From Pelosinus fermentans JBW45 (GTDB lineage Bacteria > Bacillota > Negativicutes > DSM-13327): a stretch of DNA of 64,000 nt. The notes below the pieces were generated by a model. The model ran no database searches. It was not told the origin of the DNA and saw nothing but the letters and a program-made list of their open reading frames with translations. The position numbers and the translations under genes are program-made. Positions 26,689 to 35,685 of the stretch are shown here, piece by piece (position 1 is the first letter of the stretch; the number at the start of each line of letters is the position of its first letter). The stretch lies in assembly GCF_000271665.2 (NCBI RefSeq), contig NZ_CP010978.1, positions 3,688,501 to 3,752,500 on the forward strand, in the 5' to 3' direction.

Positions 26689-27756
26689 TTATTCTTCTTC
26701 ATTAAAAAAAACTTTATAAAAGTGCATACCTTTTTCATCATCAAAGCCTCGTTCAATAAACTGCATATTGCCAGTTTCTGTCGTGGGGCTTTTTACTTTA
26801 ATCTCAATTTCAGTATCCAGTTTGATCATGTTTCTAAATTTCTTTTTCACACTCTTTACGGCTGGAGTGGAAATCGTAAACCCTTCTGCAGGGACAAAGC
26901 CTTGATTACTCTCATAATTTTGTTTATGCTCAATAAACTGCTCAATTAATTCCGGCTCTTTCACAACGGTTTGTACAAATTCTTCTAAATGAAATTGGTT
27001 ATGTTTGTCGAAATATGCCACAGCTTCATTGACAAATACTACCTGATCTTTTTTATCGGCTTGATATATTTCACCATAAATATTTTCTGCAAAATCTCTG
27101 CACACCTGCAAACAATTTTCCGTATGAAAATATTCATCTTGTACATTGGTCAAGCGTAAGAATTCATCCTTCCAATATAAAGCTTGATTGTCACCTTTAT
27201 TTACTGCATCCACAATGGCAACTCGATAACCATCAGCTGAATTGGCGTTAAAAATAATACATCCCTTATCCAGCTTTTTAACGTTAATCCCTTTATCGCT
27301 GCCAATCATAAACTCATCTGCATATTTGGTAACTTTTAAGTAGGTCTCCTTTTTTTCTGTTTTAAAAATACCAATTCCATCAGCTTTTTGATCATTGATT
27401 ATACAATCTTTAAAATACGCCATATAGAATTCTCCGCCTTTAATTTGCGGATGAGAAGATTTCTCATATAGATGTTTTAAGATGCTAATGGATTGTTCAT
27501 AAAAAGTTTCCGGTTCTATAAATATACTGCTCACATACATGTATAATTCGTTCAAATGAATATCTGTTTCATGAAAAAATTTATACAATACTTTTTCTTT
27601 AAAGGATGATAAAAAATATTTTAGCAACAGTTCCTCTACATTGCCATCTTTCATATCATAAGAACTTGGTGAAAGAAAAACACCTTCATCCCGCAGCTTA
27701 TTCCCTACTTTATGTATTACTAACTGCTCTAAACTCATACTCGAAAAATCAAACAA
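26689..27756 (-). CDS. Nucleoid-associated protein NA37/YejK family
   Basis: A 355-residue protein resembling the 37-kDa nucleoid-associated family (YejK/NdpA). The opening LEQLVIHKVGNKLRDEGV, the early segment on the length and fate of the C-terminal substrate helices, and the late EGFTISTPAVKSVKKKFRNMIKLDTEIEI segment fit the family. Members bind the nucleoid; their function is poorly known. The start is TTG 27756 with GGAAGGA upstream; this start is less certain than most. Confidence 0.75.
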   Translation of the reverse strand: MFDFSSMSLEQLVIHKVGNKLRDEGVFLSPSSYDMKDGNVEELLLKYFLSSFKEKVLYKFFHETDIHLNELYMYVSSIFIEPETFYEQSISILKHLYEKSSHPQIKGGEFYMAYFKDCIINDQKADGIGIFKTEKKETYLKVTKYADEFMIGSDKGINVKKLDKGCIIFNANSADGYRVAIVDAVNKGDNQALYWKDEFLRLTNVQDEYFHTENCLQVCRDFAENIYGEIYQADKKDQVVFVNEAVAYFDKHNQFHLEEFVQTVVKEPELIEQFIEHKQNYESNQGFVPAEGFTISTPAVKSVKKKFRNMIKLDTEIEIKVKSPTTETGNMQFIERGFDDEKGMHFYKVFFNEEE

Positions 27757-27837
27757 CCTATTTCATCCTTCCTGCTACTGACAAACTTAATATTTTATTA
27801 TTGTATCATACTTTTATACATTTTTAAATCTAACAAG

Positions 27838-27878
27838 AAAACAGCCTAAATCTCGGGATAAGAGACTTAGACTGCTTT
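27838..27878 (-). terminator. Terminator of the etfB-etfA-lactate dehydrogenase operon
   Basis: AAGCAGTCTAAGTCTC and GAGATTTAGGCTGTTTTC form a hairpin on the minus strand just past the dehydrogenase stop at 27882. Confidence 0.75.
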
Positions 27879-27881
27879 TGC

Positions 27882-29309
27882 TTATGATTCGGCAATTGTA
27901 CCAAGTAGTACGACTTTTCCAGGATTCATAATGTTATTTGGATCAAAAGCTTCTTTCACTGTCTTTAGGACTTTCTTTTGTCCTTCGGTCATGTGCTTAT
28001 ACATAGCTGATATTCGTTTTGCACCAATACCATGCTCTCCGGATAAGTTACCTTCAAGAGCATATACAGCATCATAGATTTCAGCTAAAACGGCATCTTT
28101 CAAATCATGCCAAGCATGTTCATCACGAGCTTCACGCAAAATGGTAGCATGAATGTTTCCATCGCCAGCATGACCAGCACTGGGGATTTTGCACTCAAAT
28201 TTTGCTGCAATTTTTTCAATCGCATCCAGTGCTGCAGGAATGTTTGCAATTGGCACTACAATATCTTCCATGCAATATACTGGGCTCAGCATACGAAGTG
28301 CTTCCGCATAGGCTTTACGTGATTTCCAAATGCGATCTTGTGTAGAAATATTATCTGCTACGAATACTTCTAGCGCGCCATTTTCTTTACATAGCTTTCC
28401 AATGGTTTCATAATCTTCTTGTACTTGCAGTTCTGTATTGCCATCCACCTCACAGATAATATATGCGCCTGCATCACTAAATGGCAGCTTTTTATTCAAA
28501 TACAATTCCGCTGCTTTAATTGACAAACTATCCATAAATTCAACAGCAGTCGGGATAATACCAGCAGTCATAATCTTGGGTACCACTTTAATAGCAGATT
28601 GCATGTCTGGGAAAGGAACCAATAAATCTGCAACATATTGAGGCAATGGCATTAATTTTAGCCAAATTTTTGTAATAATCCCTAGCGTACCTTCTGAGCC
28701 AACCATTAAATGTACCATATCATAGAAAGTAACATCTTTTACGTTCTTACCACCATAAACAACGATTTCCCCGTCAGGCATAACCACTTCTAAACCATAT
28801 ACATGACGTCCTGTTACACCGTATTTAATTGCTTTGTTGCCACCGGCATTTGTTGCAACATTGCCCCCAATGAAGGAAGATTCTGCAGAACAAGGATCAC
28901 CAGCATAAAAGAGATTTAACTCTTTGGCTTCTTTTTGCACTTCTCCTGTCGTTACACCAGGCTCTAAGACCATGAATAAATTTTCTTTGTCGATTTCTAG
29001 AATTTTATTCATTTTTTCTAATGATAATACCATACCACCATGGAGTGGAACAGCACCTGCTGCAAGTCCAGAGCCGCCGCCTCTAGGCGTAATGGGAACC
29101 AATTCACGATTTGCCAGCTTCACAACTTCAGCAATCTGCTGGGCATTTTCCGGTTTTATAACAACTTCAGGCATTTTCTCCCAAAGTTTATCAGATGTTT
29201 CATCACGAGAGTACATTTCCATTTTTTCTTCATCTACAACTACGTTGGCTTTACCTAGAATTGCTTCTAATTGTTTAATAATGTTCTCTGTTACTTTGTT
29301 AAATTGCAT
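27882..29309 (-). CDS. FAD-linked lactate/glycolate dehydrogenase (LctD/GlcD-like)
   Basis: A 475-residue FAD-binding oxidase. The VAO-type FAD domain shows TPRGGGSGLAAGAVP, GGNVATNAGGNKAIKYG and VGSEGTLGIITK; the C-terminal part has AGHAGDGNIHATIL and LSGEHGIGAKR. Directly preceded by EtfB and EtfA, it matches the LctBCD arrangement of Acetobacterium woodii, where the complex oxidises lactate with NAD+ by electron confurcation from reduced ferredoxin. ATG 29309 is chosen; a GTG 24 bases upstream lies before the GGAGG site. 2-hydroxyacids other than lactate are possible. Confidence 0.85.
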   Translation of the reverse strand: MQFNKVTENIIKQLEAILGKANVVVDEEKMEMYSRDETSDKLWEKMPEVVIKPENAQQIAEVVKLANRELVPITPRGGGSGLAAGAVPLHGGMVLSLEKMNKILEIDKENLFMVLEPGVTTGEVQKEAKELNLFYAGDPCSAESSFIGGNVATNAGGNKAIKYGVTGRHVYGLEVVMPDGEIVVYGGKNVKDVTFYDMVHLMVGSEGTLGIITKIWLKLMPLPQYVADLLVPFPDMQSAIKVVPKIMTAGIIPTAVEFMDSLSIKAAELYLNKKLPFSDAGAYIICEVDGNTELQVQEDYETIGKLCKENGALEVFVADNISTQDRIWKSRKAYAEALRMLSPVYCMEDIVVPIANIPAALDAIEKIAAKFECKIPSAGHAGDGNIHATILREARDEHAWHDLKDAVLAEIYDAVYALEGNLSGEHGIGAKRISAMYKHMTEGQKKVLKTVKEAFDPNNIMNPGKVVLLGTIAES

Positions 29310-29325
29310 TACTACCCCTACCTCC

Positions 29326-30369
29326 TTATGCACTCGCTTTTATTTTTTTGACTGTTTCAATCAGCATAGGCATCACTTCAAACACATCGCCTACAATACC
29401 GAAGTCGGCCACTTTGAAGATTTGTGCTTCAGGGTCTTTATTGATTGCCACAATAACATCCGAGGTCTGCATACCTGCTAAAAATTGAATTTTACCTGCT
29501 ATACCCGCAGCAATAATTAGTTTAGGAGACACGGTCTTACCAGATAGACCAACCTGATGGGGATACGTAGACCAGCCAAGCTCAACTGCATCACGAGTAG
29601 CACCCACGGCAGCTCCCATTAACTCTGCTAATTCTTCTATTAATTTGAAACCTGCGGCATTCTTCATTCCCTTGCCACCGGCAATAATGATATCTGCTTC
29701 TTCAATACTTACTGCTTGCGTAGTATCGATTATGAACTCCAGGAACTTTTCAACTGTCATTGTTGTTGCACCTGCATAATTCTTAACAATGATTTGACCA
29801 GTTCTAGAAGTATCCACAGGAGATTGTTTGGCAGATCTTGGACGTACGGTTGCCATTTGTGGACGTGTATCAGGCGTCTTAATGGTAGCCATAATATTGC
29901 CGCCAATCGCTGGACGAGTTTGTAATAACAGTTTTGTATCAGGATCGACAGTAAGTTCTGTGCAGTCAGCTGTTAAACCAGTATTGGTTTTAGCTGCAAC
30001 TAAAGGCATTACCGTACGGCCCGTAGTTGTTGCACCAGCGATGATAACTTCTGGTTTTTCTTCATTCACTAAACGAGTAATTGCATTGCTGTAAGGCTGG
30101 GTTAAGAAGTTCTTGAAAATAGGATCTTGGATGAAAAAGACTTTATCAGCACCGCGAAGAATGACTTCGTCCAAATTCTCAATTTCATCACCTAGTAGTA
30201 CACAGGCAAGTTCACAGCCAAGGTCATCGGCAATGCCACGTCCCCAAGTTAAGAGTTCAAAAGTAACGGCTTGAATTTTACCATCCCGTTGTTCACCTAG
30301 TATAAATACACCTTTAAACTCGGAAAGATTCTTAGCTTCCGCTATGCTGCAATTTACATACATTGACAT
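29326..30369 (-). CDS. etfA: Electron transfer flavoprotein alpha subunit
   Basis: A 347-residue EtfA with the C-terminal FAD-binding signature (LSGKTVSPKLIIAAGIAGKIQFLAG split by the usual positions, then VAINKDP and ADFGIVGD). No N-terminal ferredoxin-like cysteine cluster is present, unlike some bifurcating EtfA proteins. It forms a heterodimer with EtfB and carries electrons to or from the adjacent dehydrogenase. The start ATG 30369 follows AGGAGG at 11 bases. Confidence 0.92.
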   Translation of the reverse strand: MSMYVNCSIAEAKNLSEFKGVFILGEQRDGKIQAVTFELLTWGRGIADDLGCELACVLLGDEIENLDEVILRGADKVFFIQDPIFKNFLTQPYSNAITRLVNEEKPEVIIAGATTTGRTVMPLVAAKTNTGLTADCTELTVDPDTKLLLQTRPAIGGNIMATIKTPDTRPQMATVRPRSAKQSPVDTSRTGQIIVKNYAGATTMTVEKFLEFIIDTTQAVSIEEADIIIAGGKGMKNAAGFKLIEELAELMGAAVGATRDAVELGWSTYPHQVGLSGKTVSPKLIIAAGIAGKIQFLAGMQTSDVIVAINKDPEAQIFKVADFGIVGDVFEVMPMLIETVKKIKASA

Positions 30370-30387
30370 CTTTATTATTACCTCCTT

Positions 30388-31176
30388 TTATAAAACATCC
30401 TTTTGAACTAAGAACGACATCAATTCATCAATTGGCTGCATTGTCGCATTGGCTTTGACCATAATCGTATCCCGAGATAGTTTAGGGCTAAAAATTTTAA
30501 CCACGCGAGTTGGTGATCCAGTTAGACCAAGCTCACTTTTATCAAAACCAAGTTCTGCATTCCCAAGCATTGGAACTTCAACTTTCTTTGCTTTTAACTT
30601 ACCGTCTAACGTAGGGAATCCTGTATCACTAATATCCTTATTTACAGAAACTAATACTGGGAAAGTAACTTGAACTCTTTCAAAACCACTCTCAACAGTA
30701 CGTTTAACAATAACACCATCTTCTAACACTTCTAAGGCAGAGACATAGGTTTGGGCTGGGACCCCTAGGTAGTGAGCAATCATGGCGGCGGTCTGACCAG
30801 TCTCGCCATCAGTAGCCCGCTCTCCACAGAGAATCATATCAAAATCACCGGTTTTCTTGATAGCTGCAGCAATAACTTTAGCTGTTGCAATGGTATCGGA
30901 ACCAGCAAACTCTCTGCCTGATACTAAAACCCCATCATCAGCCCCCATTGCAATTGCCTCTTTGATTGCTTTCATTGCTGAGATTGGCCCCATGCTAACA
31001 GCAGTGATTTTGACATCAGGATAGGTATTCTTAATTCGAATTGCCTCAGCCAATGCATTTTCATCTAATGGGTTAATAATCGTATCTTTACCAGTACGCA
31101 CCATGACACCGGTTACAGGATCTAATTTTACCGAATCAGTTCCGGGAACCTGTTTGACAAGAACTATAATTTTCAA
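30388..31176 (-). CDS. etfB: Electron transfer flavoprotein beta subunit
   Basis: A 262-residue EtfB. KIIVLVKQVPGT at the start, NPLDENALAEAIR, GADDGVLVSGREFAGSDTIATA and GERATDGETGQTAAMIAH are family motifs; the last region binds NAD or AMP. I chose TTG 31176, nine bases after AGGAGG, because the longer frame to 31245 has no ribosome-binding site and adds a sequence foreign to the family. First gene of the lactate operon. Confidence 0.92.
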   Translation of the reverse strand: MKIIVLVKQVPGTDSVKLDPVTGVMVRTGKDTIINPLDENALAEAIRIKNTYPDVKITAVSMGPISAMKAIKEAIAMGADDGVLVSGREFAGSDTIATAKVIAAAIKKTGDFDMILCGERATDGETGQTAAMIAHYLGVPAQTYVSALEVLEDGVIVKRTVESGFERVQVTFPVLVSVNKDISDTGFPTLDGKLKAKKVEVPMLGNAELGFDKSELGLTGSPTRVVKIFSPKLSRDTIMVKANATMQPIDELMSFLVQKDVL

Positions 31177-31242
31177 ATAAATACACCTCCTATTATATTC
31201 TGCGAGATTACGGGGAATTTTACACTTACATATATATTTCCA

Positions 31243-31261
31243 CAATATTGTTTAAATATTG
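31243..31261. promoter_or_regulatory. Palindrome upstream of etfB
   Basis: CAATATT-GTTTA-AATATTG is a perfect 7+7 inverted repeat about 67 bases before the etfB start, a reasonable place for an operator. No lactate regulator gene is nearby. The rest of 31177-31524 holds no gene; short ATTTAGT direct repeats occur near 31285-31305. Confidence 0.35.
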
Positions 31262-31524
31262 CAAAAAGCCAAAATAAACTGTATTTAGTGAATTTAGTAT
31301 TTAATCGGACAATTCTTGTTTTTTATTTTACAACAGAAAATACAGGAGGTAAAATCTTTTATAGTAATCGAACCCATGCGTTTTAGCTATATGTAATTGT
31401 GAAGTAATTCTCATATAGAATGTTACTTTTTTAACTTACTTAATTCTAACTCGTTACCATTGCCGGAGCCTGATCCTTACTCACTTTCCAGTAAAATCAA
31501 CTTTGTTCGGTGATTTCACAATCT

Positions 31525-31566
31525 AAAAATGGTTGTTTTCTGTTTTCCAGAAAACAACCATTTTTT
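31525..31566 (-). terminator. Terminator after the FliK-like gene
   Basis: AAAATGGTTGTTTTCTG and its complement form a near-perfect hairpin with AT-rich ends, 18 bases beyond the stop at 31584. It would work on either strand. Confidence 0.75.
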
Positions 31567-31583
31567 GACACATTACGTGAAAA

Positions 31584-33455
31584 TTAAATTTTGTTTATCA
31601 TAATATTTGTGAGTGTAAGAGTCGTATCCTCAATACTTTTTCGAATGTCTGGCAAGCTTTGCTTAAATTCACTAATTGCTTCCGTATCGGGAAAGAGGAC
31701 TCGCAAGTCTAATTTATTTTCTTCATATAACCGAAATACGCTATCCACAATACCAATATTTTGTGTATCCACACTTACTCTCATCCATGTTTCAAATTGT
31801 CGTTTTGTACCCTGACTATTATTTTCTTTTTCTTGATGATAAATATGAATATGGGTAGGATAAGATGTTCCATCAGCAAAATAGAGTGGTACAGAAAAGG
31901 ACAATGTTTTATGATCGACTTGTCTTTCCGTCTCACCGGCGATTGATTTATACAGAGAATGAGCTAATTCTTTTATGGTGCTTGCCGATCTTTGCAAATT
32001 CTGTGAATCCGCATTTCGCCATGGCTCAGCTCCTGCGGCTTTTAATAGCACCCACATTTTCGATAATTCAGGCAGTTTACTTTTAGCTGCCATATCCTGC
32101 AATGCTTGGGGTATATTTTGCTCCACGGCCTTTGTCAGTTGTTCTAATCCAGACTGGGCCTTCTCCAATAGTTTGGCTTGATTTAAAGACATTTGTTGAT
32201 TGAGCTTTTTCATAAGTGTTGTTAATTGCTCAATCGTTGTAGTGGTCCCTGCTAATTGCTTTGCAACTTGCGCCAATAAATCTGCTGCTGGAGCTGCCAA
32301 AGATTTCGCCGTCATATTTTCGGCCAAATTTGTCACAAGGTTTTTGACTTGTTCCGATATTTTTCCGTTTAATAGCGCTGCATTTTCAAGAGTTTTGCCT
32401 AAGGTCACTAGACTTTGTTCTGTTATACCTTGCTTAATGAGCTGCTGCATCATTTTACCAATTTCCGGCGGCAAACTTTGCCCAAAAGCTTCTAGCTTTG
32501 CAGCCACTGCACTTTTGTCAGGTGATGCTTTCATCTCCTGTAGAAGATGCTCTAATGTATTTGCAGCCTGCTGGAGAACCTTCGGTGCAATATCTTTAAA
32601 TTGCTGGGCCTCCACCGCTTTTGCTACTGACCAGATCTCAGGTAAATCGGGTAAGCCAATTTCCGTTGCTTGCTGCTGCGTCAGCGGTATCTTACTTTCC
32701 AACAATTTCATCAATTGGACAACAGCCTTCTGGTCATTTTCCGTAAGCAGAGTCATATTTTCTGGCATAATCTGCTGCAATAATTGTTTTGCAATCTGTT
32801 TTACATCACCTTGGGATAAACTGCTGCTCCCAGTTAACTGTTTGGCTAGCTGCAGTATTGTATTTTCTTGGCTATCACTATCGAATTGCTGCAGATTTTC
32901 TGGAGAGAGCTGCTGCAAAAATTGTTCTACAGCCTGCCTAAGATTACTTTGAACCAAAACTGTCCCTTCTTTTGCTAGTAGCAGCAATTGATTGGCCAAT
33001 TGATCAGGGGACATTCCACCTTGTCCTTTTAGAAATTCTGCTACTTTATTTAAAAAAAGTTTTACATCTTGATACTTATCCTGCTGCAAGGTTAGAGCTA
33101 ATTCTAAGATATTTCCTAAGTTGTGGAGCTGCTCTGCGATATTTTTTTGTGTTTTTAATAAGTGATCCATCCCTTGGGATACATCTTTTGTTGACGACAT
33201 TTGCTGCAGAAGCTGCTGGACGATTTTCTTTATATCCTCTGGCAATGATTGCAGTAATTTTTCCCGATTTTGCAGTGATTTGGCTAAGTCCGCCAGCTTT
33301 GTTTTTATACTATCTTCTAAGTTAACTTGAAAATCCTTTTGTACCAATTGATTGCTACTCGATAATTCACTCACTTCATGAGATTGTTGAGCATTCCCTA
33401 TTTGAGCAGTTTCTGTAACCTTTCCAGGCGTCTGAGGAGTCTTCCCGATTTCCAT
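31584..33455 (-). CDS. FliK-like glutamine-rich protein
   Basis: A 623-residue protein rich in Gln, Leu and Ala, with long helical stretches up to about residue 500. The last 110 residues (FSVPLYFADG, WMRVSVDTQNIGIVDSVFRL, LDLRVLFP, LPDIRKSIE) resemble the C-terminal domain of flagellar hook-length control protein FliK. No other flagellar genes lie nearby, so it may be a detached FliK paralogue or a protein of another role. It has no signal peptide. Confidence 0.6.
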   Translation of the reverse strand: MEIGKTPQTPGKVTETAQIGNAQQSHEVSELSSSNQLVQKDFQVNLEDSIKTKLADLAKSLQNREKLLQSLPEDIKKIVQQLLQQMSSTKDVSQGMDHLLKTQKNIAEQLHNLGNILELALTLQQDKYQDVKLFLNKVAEFLKGQGGMSPDQLANQLLLLAKEGTVLVQSNLRQAVEQFLQQLSPENLQQFDSDSQENTILQLAKQLTGSSSLSQGDVKQIAKQLLQQIMPENMTLLTENDQKAVVQLMKLLESKIPLTQQQATEIGLPDLPEIWSVAKAVEAQQFKDIAPKVLQQAANTLEHLLQEMKASPDKSAVAAKLEAFGQSLPPEIGKMMQQLIKQGITEQSLVTLGKTLENAALLNGKISEQVKNLVTNLAENMTAKSLAAPAADLLAQVAKQLAGTTTTIEQLTTLMKKLNQQMSLNQAKLLEKAQSGLEQLTKAVEQNIPQALQDMAAKSKLPELSKMWVLLKAAGAEPWRNADSQNLQRSASTIKELAHSLYKSIAGETERQVDHKTLSFSVPLYFADGTSYPTHIHIYHQEKENNSQGTKRQFETWMRVSVDTQNIGIVDSVFRLYEENKLDLRVLFPDTEAISEFKQSLPDIRKSIEDTTLTLTNIMINKI

Positions 33456-33571
33456 ATATCCACCTCTATTTCAGCATCCATTATAATACCAGTATACGGT
33501 AAACGATTGTAGAATCCTAGTCTAAAATTGCGAAAACCCTAAAGCGTCCTTAAAAACATATAAAACAAATT

Positions 33572-33670
33572 GAACCACAAAGACGCAAAGGACACAAAGG
33601 GGCTATTAACAACTTCTTTTTTGTGCTCTCCTTTGTGTGCCGCAGCGGCGGCATTGTGCCTTTGTGGTTC
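33572..33670. repeat. Dispersed palindromic repeat, copy F
   Basis: GAACCACAAAGACGCAAAG at the left and GTGCCTTTGTGGTTC at the right, with inner segments CACAAAGG and CCTTTGTGTG also complementary. The GCGTCCTTAAAAACATATAAA flank precedes it. Confidence 0.87.
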
Positions 33671-33695
33671 AAAACCTATGCTTTCTTTATTTATA

Positions 33696-33735
33696 AAAAA
33701 ACCAGCCCGCAGGATGAATGCAGGCTGGTTTTTAA
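33696..33735 (-). terminator. Terminator after the DedA-family gene
   Basis: AAAAACCAGCCTGCA and TGCGGGCTGGTTTTT on the minus strand form a strong hairpin with a T-run, 12 bases past the stop at 33747. Confidence 0.82.
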
Positions 33736-33746
33736 CTACAAATTGA

Positions 33747-34322
33747 TTAGCTTAATTTTCTTTGAGGAACTTTTCTCATCACGGCAATTGCCACAGCAAG
33801 AAGAACGATAAAAATGGTTACGCCAATCATAAAAGCATTGGAGTAAGTCTTAATTAGTTCAATCGCTTGTGGGCCATAATAAAAGATCAAGATTCCTTCC
33901 AAGAGAAATCTTTTTCCTCTTCCAAAAACAGAAGCGATTAAAAAGACTACCATGTTAATGCGAAAGACACCGGAACTAATGCTGACAAATTTATAAGGAA
34001 TTGGTGCAAGGGCAGCAAGAAAAATGGCCCATCCCCCATATTGTTCCAGCCAACCGCTAATTTTCTCCACGTATTTATTGGGAACATATTTTTTTACAGC
34101 AATAATCCCATATTTATTACCAATAAAGTATCCAATAATTCCACCTAATACTGAACCGACAGTCGCAATAATCGAATAATAAATCGCTTTTTCAGGAACT
34201 GACAAAGCCATAGGGATTAATAGCAAGTCAGGTAAAATCGGCGAGAAAATCGATTCGATAAAGGATATGATAAAGAGTCCCACTACCCCAAAATTCTGAA
34301 AAAATACTATTAATTGTTCCAC
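33747..34322 (-). CDS. DedA/YqaA-family membrane protein
   Basis: A 191-residue polytopic membrane protein of the DedA/SNARE-associated superfamily (the YqaA branch). FIESIFSPILPDLLLIP, GSVLGGIIGYFIGNKYG and LAALAPIPYKFVSISSGVFRI are typical. DedA relatives move phospholipids or undecaprenyl phosphate across the membrane; the role of this branch is unclear. The start is GTG 34322 with a GAGGTG site. Confidence 0.82.
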   Translation of the reverse strand: MEQLIVFFQNFGVVGLFIISFIESIFSPILPDLLLIPMALSVPEKAIYYSIIATVGSVLGGIIGYFIGNKYGIIAVKKYVPNKYVEKISGWLEQYGGWAIFLAALAPIPYKFVSISSGVFRINMVVFLIASVFGRGKRFLLEGILIFYYGPQAIELIKTYSNAFMIGVTIFIVLLAVAIAVMRKVPQRKLS

Positions 34323-34490
34323 AACTACACCTCAATAAAAAATATACGTTATAGAAGTATTATATACTAATTTCAATTAGAATGTATATAATAAGCATTA
34401 TTTTCCTAAATTCTATTACTCATTTTTCTGATTTACGTTATACTATAGACTTAAACTACTTGTACATCATACATGAAGAGGTGATACTGA

Positions 34491-34868
34491 TTGCAGAACC
34501 TACTAAAGACAGTCGGACAAATATTCTTATTATGGCTGATTTATTTTATCAGTACGTGGACCGTAGAGTTCTTTCACTTGCCAATACCAGGCAGTGTGCT
34601 GGGCATGCTTCTTTTGTTTGCGCTACTTTCTGGGGGAATCATTAAAGAACAATGGCTTGCTCTCGGCGCAAATCCATTACTTAAACATTTATCTTTTTTC
34701 TTCATTCCCATTGCCGTCGGACTTATGGAGTGGGGAGAGTTATTTACACAAAAAGGACATCTTCTCTTTTTGCCTTTAGTCATCAGCGCTTTAGTTGCCT
34801 TGATTGCAACCGGAATCGTTGTTCAACTTCTAACTAAATCTTGCAAAAAAGAGGGAGGAGCGAACTAA
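34491..34868 (+). CDS. lrgA: LrgA/CidA family holin-like protein
   Basis: A 125-residue membrane protein with four segments. FHLPIPGSVLGMLLLFALL and FFFIPIAVGLMEWGELF are the LrgA/CidA signatures. The start is TTG 34491 after GAGGTG. It is encoded with LrgB and is likely involved in pyruvate or small-metabolite movement or control of murein hydrolase activity, as proposed for the family. Confidence 0.88.
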   Translation: MQNLLKTVGQIFLLWLIYFISTWTVEFFHLPIPGSVLGMLLLFALLSGGIIKEQWLALGANPLLKHLSFFFIPIAVGLMEWGELFTQKGHLLFLPLVISALVALIATGIVVQLLTKSCKKEGGAN

Positions 34869-34869
34869 T

Positions 34870-35565
34870 TTGCCTGCTGCAATGTTGATCTTCCTTACGA
34901 TTCTTCTTACTGTTATATTATATCTCATGAGTCGAAAAATATTTTTACACACTAAAAATCCCATATTCAACCCAGTATTATTAAGTACTACGGTCATTAT
35001 AATTGTTTTTCATTATACGGGCATTACCTTTGACCAATACAAACCAGGTAAAGATATTATGACCTTTCTGCTGGGCCCTGCTACCGTAGCCTTAGCTTTG
35101 CCTCTTTATTTAAATCGCGGGGTACTGCTTCAAGCCTTGTTTCCAATATTATTTGGCATATGCTTTGGCGCTCTAGCAACCCTGACAACAGCTGTTTTGC
35201 TGGCCAAATTAAGTGGGCTTGATGCTCTTATCGTTGCATCCATCGCTCCTAAATCCATAACAGCTCCTATTGCTATTGAGATTTCCCGTCTAACCGGCGG
35301 AGATCCAGCTATTGCTGTTGCCTTCGTAGTTTTTACAGGTACCTTAGGTTCTATCATTGGACCTAGTCTTCTTTCCTCTTGTAAAATAACAAATCCAATC
35401 GCCAGAGGATTAGCCATGGGAGTTACTTCTCATGGACAAGGTACAGCTACCATTCTCCAAGAAGGGGCACTTCAAGGTGCTATGGCAGGAGTAGCCATGG
35501 CTGTAGCCGCTATTTTCATTTCCTTTATCGCCCCTTTGTATATTCCTTGGCTAGTGAACTTATAA
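34870..35565 (+). CDS. lrgB: LrgB/CidB family membrane protein
   Basis: A 231-residue polytopic protein. LLGPATVALALPLY, SIAPKSITAPIAIEIS, GGDPAIAVAFVVFTG and MGVTSHGQGTA are the LrgB signatures. The start is TTG 34870, one base after the LrgA stop; GGAGG lies 11 bases upstream. The ATG at 34882 is an alternative. It forms a two-gene operon with LrgA, the only such plus-strand pair in this half of the window. Confidence 0.9.
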   Translation: MPAAMLIFLTILLTVILYLMSRKIFLHTKNPIFNPVLLSTTVIIIVFHYTGITFDQYKPGKDIMTFLLGPATVALALPLYLNRGVLLQALFPILFGICFGALATLTTAVLLAKLSGLDALIVASIAPKSITAPIAIEISRLTGGDPAIAVAFVVFTGTLGSIIGPSLLSSCKITNPIARGLAMGVTSHGQGTATILQEGALQGAMAGVAMAVAAIFISFIAPLYIPWLVNL

Positions 35566-35593
35566 TTGCACGTCATTCATTCTTATATACAAA

Positions 35594-35635
35594 AAGGCCC
35601 TCATTCAAAGGAATCTTCCTTTTTGAATGAGGGCT
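35594..35635. terminator. Bidirectional terminator between lrgB and the siroheme reductase gene
   Basis: AAGGCCCTCATTCAAA and TTTGAATGAGGGCT form a strong hairpin; the T-run is better on the minus strand. It serves converging genes. Confidence 0.8.
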
Positions 35636-35685
35636 GACTTATGTCATTTATGATTGCCTATTTTCCAGAATTCTGTTACCAATCC

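Noticed and set aside
28924-29481. A 185-codon plus-strand frame opposite the lactate dehydrogenase and etfA
   Set aside because: Crosses two conserved genes in antisense and matches no family.
32200-32952. A 250-codon Cys/Ser-rich plus-strand frame inside the FliK-like gene
   Set aside because: Its composition is what the antisense of Gln/Leu/Ala-rich codons gives, and no start signal is present.
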